Shown here piece by piece: positions 1 through 5,340 of a stretch of DNA of 9,700 nucleotides. Origin of the DNA: Pseudomonadota bacterium (GTDB taxonomy: Bacteria > Pseudomonadota > Alphaproteobacteria > Rhizobiales > Hyphomicrobiaceae); NCBI GenBank assembly GCA_003242645.1, contig QGVC01000111.1, positions 1-9,700 of the forward strand, given 5' to 3'. The notes under the pieces are model-generated. The model was given only the letters and a program-made list of their open reading frames with translations, ran no database searches and was not told the DNA's origin. Position 1 is the first letter of the stretch; each line of letters starts with the position of its first letter. The translations under genes and the position numbers were made by a program.

Positions 1-93
1 AATCACCTCTTGCCCGGCTGCAGCCAAACTGCGGGCGATCGCGAGCCCGACGACCCCCGCGCCCACGACTATGGTCTCAACATCTGCCGTCAT
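1..93 (-). CDS. FAD-dependent oxidoreductase (DAO/LhgO-like), N-terminal fragment
   Basis: This is the first 31 codons of a gene that continues beyond the left edge of the window. Reading from ATG at 93-91, the peptide begins MTADVETIVVGAGVVGLAIA and continues with RSLAAAG and a short beta strand. This is a textbook Rossmann fold with the dinucleotide fingerprint GxGxxG (GAGVVG at residues 11-16), as found at the extreme N-terminus of FAD-dependent amine, D-amino-acid or 2-hydroxyacid oxidases. A purine-rich ribosome site (GGGAG) lies about eight bases before the ATG, which supports the start. The gene is divergent from the nuclease gene, 152 bases away. With so little sequence the substrate cannot be told. 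L-2-hydroxyglutarate oxidase or a glycine/D-amino-acid oxidase-like enzyme are the likeliest families. The FAD-binding call is strong and the subfamily is a guess. Confidence 0.75.
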   Translation of the reverse strand, partial: MTADVETIVVGAGVVGLAIARSLAAAGQEVI

Positions 94-210
94 GCTTTCT
101 CCCAGCCCACCCACGCCTTGAGGGCGGCGCCAATTCATGCGGCAAGCGCAACGTCGGCGCAACTCCGGCCAGATATTCACAAACGAAAAGCCGCTCGGGG
201 ACATAAGCGC

Positions 211-239
211 TTGCCATGAGAACATAATGGGAACATTAT
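211..239 (+). promoter_or_regulatory. Putative sigma70-type promoter of the nuclease-ATPase operon
   Basis: TTGCCA at 211-216 (five of six to TTGACA) is followed, after a 17-base spacer, by CATTAT at 234-239 (four of six to TATAAT). The LexA-type box lies in the spacer and touches the -10 element, the usual arrangement for repression. Transcription would then begin around 245-247, almost exactly at the ATG at 246, which suggests a leaderless or near-leaderless message. An alternative -10, CATAAT at 223-228 (five of six), lacks a convincing -35 but would give a short leader. The exact start site is inferred, not seen. Confidence 0.5.
220..234 (+). promoter_or_regulatory. LexA (SOS) box, alphaproteobacterial type
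   Basis: The sequence GAACATAATGGGAAC is an exact GAAC-N7-GAAC direct repeat. Its complement is GTTC-N7-GTTC, the established LexA operator of many alphaproteobacteria. It sits 11 bases before the ATG of the SbcD-like gene and inside its probable promoter. The repeat extends to six bases (GAACAT at 220-225 and 231-236, one helical turn apart). It is overlaid by an inverted repeat, CATAATG (223-229) and CATTATG (234-240). The location, orientation and gene content (DNA-end processing) all agree with SOS control. The inference rests on one site seen by eye. Confidence 0.75.
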
Positions 240-245
240 GTGGCT

Positions 246-1382
246 ATGAGGTTCACGTTCGTCCACACCGCCGATTGGCAGATCGGCAAGCCCTTTGCAG
301 GTTTTCCCCCCGAGAAGGCTCCGTTGCTTCGCCAAGCGCGCCTCGATGTCATTGGGCGAATTGCTGAAACGGCGAGGTCGGTTGGGGCCGGCCACATCCT
401 CGTTGCAGGCGATGTTTACGACTCGCCTGACGTGCCTGAGCGCGATCTCCACCAGTCCCTCGACAAGATGCGCCGGGAGGAGGGGCTGATCTGGCATCTG
501 CTTCCCGGTAATCATGATCCCCAGCAAGCCGGCGGCATTTGGGAGCGATTAGCTCGAATTGGTCTTCCGGGGAATGTGACTCTGCATCTGCAACCTGGCC
601 CGGTGACCATTGCCGATGGTGTCGCTCTGCTCCCCGCGCCGCTCAACGGACGTACGTCATCGGACGATCCCACGGCGTGGATGGACCAGGCTGCAACACC
701 GGGCGCCCAATATCGCATCGGTCTCGCCCACGGCTCCATTCAGGGATTTGGCAGCGGGGATGGTGATGCATCGGTTCCGATAGCGCCGAAGCGGCCGGAG
801 CTCGCGGGGCTGGATTATCTTGCGTTGGGCGACTGGCACGGAGCCACACAGATTTCAAGCCGGGCATGGTATTCCGGGACACCGGAACCGGACCGCTTTC
901 CCGACAACGAGCCTGGTTTCGCTCTGGTCGTAACGCTGGAGGGACCAGGCGCGCCGCCCGTGGTGGAACGCCGCGCGACGGCGCACTTCACCTGGTGGAA
1001 AAGGGACGTCACCATTGTCGGCCCAGAGACGATGGCGCATTTCGAGCGCAGCATCGTCGAGACCATCTCCCACCCCGAGAGATTGCTGGTGAAGCTGGCG
1101 CTGGGGGGAACGGCGACGCTCTCCACGTGGGCAGACGCAGAGGAGAGACTGGCCGCTCTAGATCGGCGCTTGTTTCATTTGTCCGTTGACAAAACAGCTT
1201 TGCAGGTCTTGCCCGAGGCGATTGAGCTCGAGGAATTTGGGGCGGGTGATTTAAGGCGCGTCGCAGAACTGCTGAGCGCCAAAGCGCACGATGGAGAAGG
1301 CGATCAGGCTGCCGTCGCGTCGTTGGCCCTCCAGAAACTTTATTTGTTTTGGCAGGACCTCCGCAGGGGAGAGCGGGCATGA
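246..1382 (+). CDS. SbcD/Mre11/YhaO-like DNA repair nuclease (metallophosphoesterase)
   Basis: The predicted product is a 378-residue calcineurin-like phosphoesterase of the SbcD/Mre11 family, the nuclease half of a complex that processes double-strand ends and hairpins. Motifs, numbered from ATG 246, are HTADWQIG (7-14), GDVYD (55-59), GNHD (88-91), the histidine of GLAHGSI (162) and LGDWHG (194-199). Two positions differ from classical Mre11/SbcD. Motif I has Gln12 where DxH is usual, and the last motif reads GDWH instead of GHxH. All other core ligands are kept, so a variant clade is more likely than an inactive enzyme. The C-terminal part (from about residue 240) is a less conserved cap region. 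A GTG at 240 is in frame, but it lies at the -10 element and LexA box, so ATG 246 is preferred. The stop overlaps the start of the downstream ATPase gene (ATGA), implying translational coupling. A LexA-type box precedes the gene. Confidence 0.87.
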   Translation: MRFTFVHTADWQIGKPFAGFPPEKAPLLRQARLDVIGRIAETARSVGAGHILVAGDVYDSPDVPERDLHQSLDKMRREEGLIWHLLPGNHDPQQAGGIWERLARIGLPGNVTLHLQPGPVTIADGVALLPAPLNGRTSSDDPTAWMDQAATPGAQYRIGLAHGSIQGFGSGDGDASVPIAPKRPELAGLDYLALGDWHGATQISSRAWYSGTPEPDRFPDNEPGFALVVTLEGPGAPPVVERRATAHFTWWKRDVTIVGPETMAHFERSIVETISHPERLLVKLALGGTATLSTWADAEERLAALDRRLFHLSVDKTALQVLPEAIELEEFGAGDLRRVAELLSAKAHDGEGDQAAVASLALQKLYLFWQDLRRGERA

Positions 1383-4015
1383 AGATCCGCGCGATCAGAC
1401 TGCGCGAGCTTGGCTGCTTCACCGAACCGGTCGCGTTGGAAGGACTTTCGGGCGGCCTCGATGTGCTCACGGGCCCCAATGAACTCGGCAAATCAACGAT
1501 CCTGAAGGCGCTGCACACGCTATTCACCGTTCGCCACTCAACGCAGTCGCGAAGCATCGAAAGCTTGCGCCCGTATAGCGGCGGAGCCCCCCTCATCGAG
1601 GCGGATTTTGAGGTGGACGGCAAGTTATGGCGGCTGCGCAAGCAATACGTCAGTGATCGTCAGGCGCTCCTCATGGATCTCGGCTCCGGCAAAGTTGTTG
1701 CGCGGGGCGACGAGGCACACCAGCGCGCTCTGGAGCTCCTTCAGTGCAATGGAAAGGAGAACGGGCTAGGCCTCTTGTGGGTGAAACAACGTGCATCGTT
1801 TGAGCCGGTGGAACTGGATGAAGAGGAACGCAGCCTGCTTAGCCGTGTGATCGAGCGCGAAATCGCGGTGGCGAGTTCGGGGGGCCACGACTTGAGAGCC
1901 ATCCGCGAGAAGATCCTGCAGCAACGTCGGGGGCTCGTCACTGATTCTAGATCCCGTCCCACAGGAGCTTATGCGGCCGCCATTTCAAAGCTCGATGAGA
2001 CGCAGCGAGAACTGGAAGCGGCACGGGCCGAGGCACAGAAGGCCGCCGACCGGCTGAGCAGGGCAGAAGAACTGCGAGCACGCCGGGCATCGCTGAAAGA
2101 TCCGGCTGCTAATGCCGAGCTTGATCAGCGTATCACGGGCCTGAAAAAGCGGTGTGATGAAGCAGCCGAAGCTCGCAACCGTTTGAAAGTTGCCGAAGCC
2201 AAAGTAGAAGCTTGTGTCAGCCGACAAACGGACGCAGAGCGAGCGCGTGATCTTTTAGCCGGCAAGCTTAAGGATGCGGGCGAGCTTGAAGCAGCGATCG
2301 CGGCTGCGCAGGATAAGCGGCGCGGCCTTGAGGAAGATCTTGCTTCGCTTGACAGCCGAGTGACAGCAGCACGTGCGCGTCGAGATCGAGCGCGCAGTGA
2401 CCTGACGAATGAACAGCGGCGTCTCCAAGCACGCTTGGAGCTGGATCGGCGACGGGAGGCTGAGCGGCAACTGACTGAGGCGTCACAGCGGCTGGCGGAA
2501 GCCCGTAGGGCTGCTCAGCGGATTGAGGAGATTGGCAATCTGCTGGCTTTAAACACCGTCACTGAACAGCGCGTGGGAGCTGCCATGCGCGAGGCGCGCT
2601 CCATAGAAACGTTGGAAGCGCGGATCTCGGCGCAGTTGCCGAAAGTTCGGATCGCTTACGAGCCCGGGGGCGTCGGAAAACTCGTCGTCGATGGTCGACC
2701 GTTGGCTGACGGTGCAGTTCTCACGCCCTCGCGGCCGCTGACAATCCGCATTGCGGGAATCGGCACAATCGCGATCGACCCGGCCGTTTCCGAGAGCGTC
2801 GAGGAGGACAAAGCGGACCTCGAGGCGCACCGCGCGGTCCTAGAAGAGCTTTTGGCCGAAATGGGCGTTGCCGAACTTGAAGAGGCACGTCAGCGACTGG
2901 AGGAACGGCAGCAGCTCGAGCGGGAGCAGGCGCAGGCGGCCGACCGACTTGCCACGCGCGCGCCTCACGGCCTGGAACAGCTAACCAAGGAGGTGGATCG
3001 CCTGACCGCATTAGTTGCGCGTCAGCCGAATGTCGCCTTTGACGCCGATCTTCCGGAGCGCGCGGTCATCGAAGCAGCCTTGGATCGCCTCGGTCAGGAA
3101 CTTCAGGCCGCAGAGGAGGTCGTTGAGCAGATTGCCGCCGAGCACGCGAAAGTCCGCGAGGCGCTTGCTCGACACATCGCGGAAAGCCATGCGCGCGCAG
3201 AGCGCTTGGCAATTCTCAATGCGGAGTTGCCACCCTCCGAGCAGCGGGCTGAAGCGCTCGCTGCTGCTGAGGCTCAGCTTGCTGCAGCCACGGAGGCGCT
3301 GAACGAAGCCATCCGCGAGCGAACGGCTTGGCAGGAGAAGGCTCCGGATGAGGCCAGTTTTGGGGCATTGCAAGCCGAGCTATCCGAAGCTCAGCGCCAG
3401 CAACATAATCGCGCCGAACAGCTGATCGAGCTAGAACGCGATCTCGCAGTGCTCGAACGCGAGATCGAGCGCGACGGGCAGGATGGTCTTACCGCGCGGA
3501 TCAACGAACTTGAGGAGCGCGTAGCAACCTATAGGGAGCAGGTACGGCACTACGAACGAGAGGTAGCTGCCCTGGACCTCCTTCTGGCCACGCTTGATGA
3601 GGTGGAGCGCCACTCCCGCGAGCGCTACTTCAGTCCGGTTGTGAAGCGACTTGAGCCGTACCTGCACCTGCTATTTCCAAATGCCGCGATTAGCTTCGGT
3701 CAGGATCTCAGCGTGGAGGCCATTGCCCGCGGAGCTGCTCGTGAGCAGCTGAGGGCTTTGAGCGATGGTACGCAGGAGCAAATTGCCGTTCTCGTCCGGC
3801 TGGCTTTTGCGCGGTTGTTGGCCGACGCTGGTCGGCCAACGCCGCTCATCCTCGACGACGCACTTGTCTATTCCGACGACGAGCGGATCGAGGCGTTGTT
3901 CCAGGCCTTGCGCCACGCCTCTCAAGCGCATCAGGTCATCGTCTTTACGTGCCGCTCACGAACGTTCGAGCAGCTTGGCGGAACACGGCTGCAACTGGTG
4001 CCGTGGGCCGCGTAA
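1379..4015 (+). CDS. SbcC/Rad50/YhaN-like coiled-coil AAA ATPase
   Basis: This 878-residue SMC-like ATPase is the predicted partner of the upstream nuclease. The head is split between the two ends. The N-terminus has the Walker A GPNELGKST (32-40) and a Q-loop-like LLWVKQR (132-138). The C-terminus has an ABC signature-like LSDGTQEQ (794-801), Walker B LILDD (823-827) and a closing strand VIVFTCR (853-859). Between about 200 and 750 the chain is rich in Glu, Arg, Ala and Gln, as in long antiparallel coiled coils. No CxxC zinc hook is present. Near the middle, residues about 420-467 form a Gly/Val/Ile-rich, probably beta-stranded island. The signature and overall plan fit the YhaN-type family (COG4717-like) better than E. 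coli SbcC. ATG 1379 is chosen because of the ATGA overlap with the upstream stop and a strong AGGGGAG site at 1365-1371. A longer in-frame start at 1349 would lie inside the upstream gene. The gene converges on the bactofilin gene with only 26 bases between stops. Confidence 0.87.
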   Translation: MKIRAIRLRELGCFTEPVALEGLSGGLDVLTGPNELGKSTILKALHTLFTVRHSTQSRSIESLRPYSGGAPLIEADFEVDGKLWRLRKQYVSDRQALLMDLGSGKVVARGDEAHQRALELLQCNGKENGLGLLWVKQRASFEPVELDEEERSLLSRVIEREIAVASSGGHDLRAIREKILQQRRGLVTDSRSRPTGAYAAAISKLDETQRELEAARAEAQKAADRLSRAEELRARRASLKDPAANAELDQRITGLKKRCDEAAEARNRLKVAEAKVEACVSRQTDAERARDLLAGKLKDAGELEAAIAAAQDKRRGLEEDLASLDSRVTAARARRDRARSDLTNEQRRLQARLELDRRREAERQLTEASQRLAEARRAAQRIEEIGNLLALNTVTEQRVGAAMREARSIETLEARISAQLPKVRIAYEPGGVGKLVVDGRPLADGAVLTPSRPLTIRIAGIGTIAIDPAVSESVEEDKADLEAHRAVLEELLAEMGVAELEEARQRLEERQQLEREQAQAADRLATRAPHGLEQLTKEVDRLTALVARQPNVAFDADLPERAVIEAALDRLGQELQAAEEVVEQIAAEHAKVREALARHIAESHARAERLAILNAELPPSEQRAEALAAAEAQLAAATEALNEAIRERTAWQEKAPDEASFGALQAELSEAQRQQHNRAEQLIELERDLAVLEREIERDGQDGLTARINELEERVATYREQVRHYEREVAALDLLLATLDEVERHSRERYFSPVVKRLEPYLHLLFPNAAISFGQDLSVEAIARGAAREQLRALSDGTQEQIAVLVRLAFARLLADAGRPTPLILDDALVYSDDERIEALFQALRHASQAHQVIVFTCRSRTFEQLGGTRLQLVPWAA
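3817..3840 (+). repeat. Perfect 10-bp inverted repeat (hairpin) inside the ATPase gene
   Basis: GTTGGCCGAC (3817-3826) and GTCGGCCAAC (3831-3840) are exact reverse complements separated by GCTG. The message would form a very stable stem-loop between the codons for the ABC signature and Walker B. No T-tract follows, so it is not an intrinsic terminator. It may reflect codon constraints (Leu-Ala-Asp-Ala-Gly-Arg-Pro-Thr). Confidence 0.6.
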
Positions 4016-4041
4016 GACGAAAGATGCTTGGCTTGGCTCAG

Positions 4042-4497
4042 TTAGTTGGCGCTGGCTGAGGCCGACGGGAGCTCGGGGCGCTGAATGCCGGCAAGGGGAT
4101 CTTCAACCCGACGCGACTTGCCCTCGAAGTAGGCGCCTTGCTCGATAGCGAGAGACTTGTGGTAGAGGTCGCCTTCGACCTTGCTCTCCGACTGCAGAAT
4201 GATTTTCCGGCTACGGATTGAGCCAGTGACGGTTCCGCGGATGACCACCTCATCCGAAATGATGCTTCCTGTGACCCGGGCAGCCTCGCCGATCACCACC
4301 TGGCTGCCGTGAATGTCGCCCTGAACCTCGCCGTCGACCTGCACCTGACCGTTCGAAACGAGGTTGCCGATGATGATGAGGTCGGGGCCGATGATGGAGA
4401 TGCCGGCGCCTTCGCCATTCAGGCGCCGAGACGCCGATGGTGTCGGGATGGAAGAGCCGTCCTTCTCATTCCTTTTGCCGGAAAAGCTGGGTAACAT
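4042..4497 (-). CDS. Bactofilin (polymer-forming cytoskeletal protein)
   Basis: The predicted product is a 151-residue bactofilin. Bactofilins polymerise without nucleotide into beta-helical filaments that position cell-wall enzymes and shape stalks, curvature or poles. The core (about residues 33-125) is a run of short beta-helix turns, such as IIGPDLIIIGNLVSNGQVQV, then GEVQGDIHG, VVIGEAARVTGSI, VVIRGTVTGSI and KVEGDLYHKSL. The flanks are disordered: a basic, Ser/Pro-rich N-terminus and a tail ending in SASASAN. ATG 4497 is chosen because a clear GGAGGT (4506-4511) lies eight bases ahead. A longer in-frame ATG at 4539 would fall inside a hairpin and adds an atypical stretch. It lies downstream of bcp on the same strand with a 151-base gap. 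An M23/LytM peptidase, a common neighbour of bactofilins, is not seen here. The family assignment is secure, but the cellular role is unknown. Confidence 0.92.
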   Translation of the reverse strand: MLPSFSGKRNEKDGSSIPTPSASRRLNGEGAGISIIGPDLIIIGNLVSNGQVQVDGEVQGDIHGSQVVIGEAARVTGSIISDEVVIRGTVTGSIRSRKIILQSESKVEGDLYHKSLAIEQGAYFEGKSRRVEDPLAGIQRPELPSASASAN

Positions 4498-4534
4498 GAA
4501 AGCATACCTCCACTCGTACTGACCGGTGAGCCCG

Positions 4535-4575
4535 CGCATGTAGAGACATGCGACGACAGCTCTTCCGCGTCTCTA
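4535..4575 (-). promoter_or_regulatory. Mutually exclusive hairpins in the bactofilin leader
   Basis: Two overlapping inverted repeats lie 38-78 bases before the bactofilin ATG. CGCATGT (4535-4541) pairs with ACATGCG (4546-4552) across a four-base loop. TAGAGAC (4541-4547) pairs with GTCTCTA (4569-4575) across 21 bases. They share bases at 4541 and 4546-4547, so only one can form at a time. This could be a leader switch or a pair of operators. Whether the region is transcribed is not shown. Confidence 0.35.
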
Positions 4576-4600
4576 ACCATCTGGCTTATGGCAGTGGCGC

Positions 4601-4655
4601 AGCCTAACACGCCTCCGAGCGAGAATCACTGCCGTCCGTGGAGGAATTTTAGGCT
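4601..4655 (-). terminator. Possible stem-loop at the 3' end of bcp
   Basis: AGCCTAA (4601-4607) pairs with TTAGGCT (4649-4655), and nested within it CCTCC (4612-4616) pairs with GGAGG (4640-4644). The two stems are separated by a symmetric four-by-four internal loop. The outer arm includes the bcp stop codon. There is no T-tract on the minus strand, so this would not be a standard intrinsic terminator. It may instead stabilise or process the transcript end. Confidence 0.25.
4620..4632 (+). repeat. 13-bp inverted repeat, copy 1 (downstream of bcp), with GANTC
   Basis: CGAGAATCACTGC lies between bcp and the bactofilin gene. Its exact reverse complement occurs at 5189-5201, upstream of bcp. 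The copy contains GAATC (4623-4627), a site of the GANTC type methylated by CcrM in alphaproteobacteria. Function unknown; a protein-binding site is one possibility. Confidence 0.5.
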
Positions 4656-5113
4656 GAGAGTTCGCGGACCGCCTTTAAGACAGCCTGCGCGTGCCCCGGC
4701 ACTTTGACCTTGCGCCACACCTTCGCCACCTTCCCATCCCGGTCGATGAGAAACGTTGAGCGCTCGACCCCCATGTACTTGCGACCATACATGGACTTTT
4801 CCACCCAAACGCCGTAGGCCTCGGCCGCCGTCTTTTGCTGATCCGAGGCGAGGGTAATGCTCAATCCGTGCTTCTTACGAAATTTGGCATGGCTCTCGAC
4901 GCTGTCGGGCGAAATCCCAATCAGCTCGGCTCCAGCCGACTCGAATTCTTCTCTGAGGGCATTGAAGTCACGTGCTTCTGCCGTGCAACCAGAGGTGTCA
5001 TCCTTGGGGTAGAAATACACAACGACGAGCTTTCCCCGGAGCTTCTTCAGCTGAACGGTTCCCGTCTCTGTCGGCAGCTCGAAGTCGGGAGCCTCGACAC
5101 CTTCAACAACCAT
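4649..5113 (-). CDS. bcp: Thioredoxin-dependent thiol peroxidase, Bcp/PrxQ type
   Basis: This 154-residue peroxiredoxin reduces hydrogen peroxide and organic hydroperoxides in the cytoplasm. It starts MVVEGVEAPDFELPTETG and carries the typical active-site segment YFYPKDDTSGC. The peroxidatic Cys is residue 43, supported by Thr40 and the probable catalytic Arg118 in GVERSTFLID. The resolving cysteine of E. coli Bcp, five residues after the first, is replaced by Arg48. Cys43 is the only cysteine in the protein, so it should work as a 1-Cys enzyme reduced by an external thiol. ATG 5113 gives the family's normal length (about 155). The longer reading from 5206 adds 31 residues unlike any Bcp N-terminus. 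AAGG and AGGT motifs lie just before the ATG. The gene is divergent from the AsmA-like gene across 227 bases. Confidence 0.92.
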   Translation of the reverse strand: MVVEGVEAPDFELPTETGTVQLKKLRGKLVVVYFYPKDDTSGCTAEARDFNALREEFESAGAELIGISPDSVESHAKFRKKHGLSITLASDQQKTAAEAYGVWVEKSMYGRKYMGVERSTFLIDRDGKVAKVWRKVKVPGHAQAVLKAVRELSA

Positions 5114-5340
5114 CTGACCTGCCTTGGTTTCGACGCTTTGCCCTCGCAAATCGTGCGTGGACGTAACTTGAAGAACGCGGTACCGCAAGCAGTGATTCTC
5201 GATCAAAGTGATTTCTCAGGTCGGCACTCGGAGATTGTTGGCGTTTCAATCGTTGGGATTGCTCCGGACTCTCATTGCTTACCGATGGATGAGCTGTTGC
5301 TGCTGCAAAGCGTAAGCGGGGTCTGACGAGAGGGACGGGC
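5114..5340. other. Divergent intergenic region between bcp and the AsmA-like gene
   Basis: This is the largest non-coding stretch in the window. It should hold promoters for both flanking genes, but no -35/-10 pair stands out on either strand. Visible elements are the second copy of the 13-bp repeat (5189-5201), and a near-copy of its core, AGTGATTTCTC (5207-5217), 16 bases further on. There are also two GANTC sites (GATTC 5194-5198, GACTC 5267-5271) and a small hairpin, CAATC (5247-5251) with GATTG (5257-5261). A GAGAGGGA ribosome site at 5328-5335 serves the AsmA-like gene. An open frame on the plus strand crosses it but is antisense to bcp and is not taken as a gene. Confidence 0.55.
5189..5201 (-). 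repeat. 13-bp inverted repeat, copy 2 (upstream of bcp), with GANTC
   Basis: GCAGTGATTCTCG on the plus strand is the exact reverse complement of the copy at 4620-4632, so the pair brackets bcp. It lies 76 bases upstream of the bcp ATG. An imperfect tandem copy of its core (AGTGATTTCTC, 5207-5217) follows directly. This spacing is what an operator might show. Confidence 0.5.

Noticed and set aside
127..160. GCGCC/GGCGC inverted repeat between the first two genes
   Set aside because: Five-base arms in GC-rich DNA are expected by chance and no further pairing supports them.
240..245. GTG at 240 as the start of the nuclease gene
   Set aside because: It adds only two residues and lies at the probable -10 element and the edge of the LexA box. 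ATG 246 fits better, though it is not proven.
1009..1641. 210-codon open frame on the minus strand
   Set aside because: It lies antisense across the end of the nuclease gene and the start of the ATPase gene, both of which have clear family motifs. The peptide is Arg/Ser/Pro-rich with no recognisable domain.
4016..4041. Terminator between the convergent ATPase and bactofilin genes
   Set aside because: The 26 bases contain no stem-loop or T-tract on either strand.
4835..5326. 163-codon open frame on the plus strand through the bcp region
   Set aside because: It overlaps bcp on the opposite strand. The part outside bcp is intergenic and shows no domain or good ribosome site.
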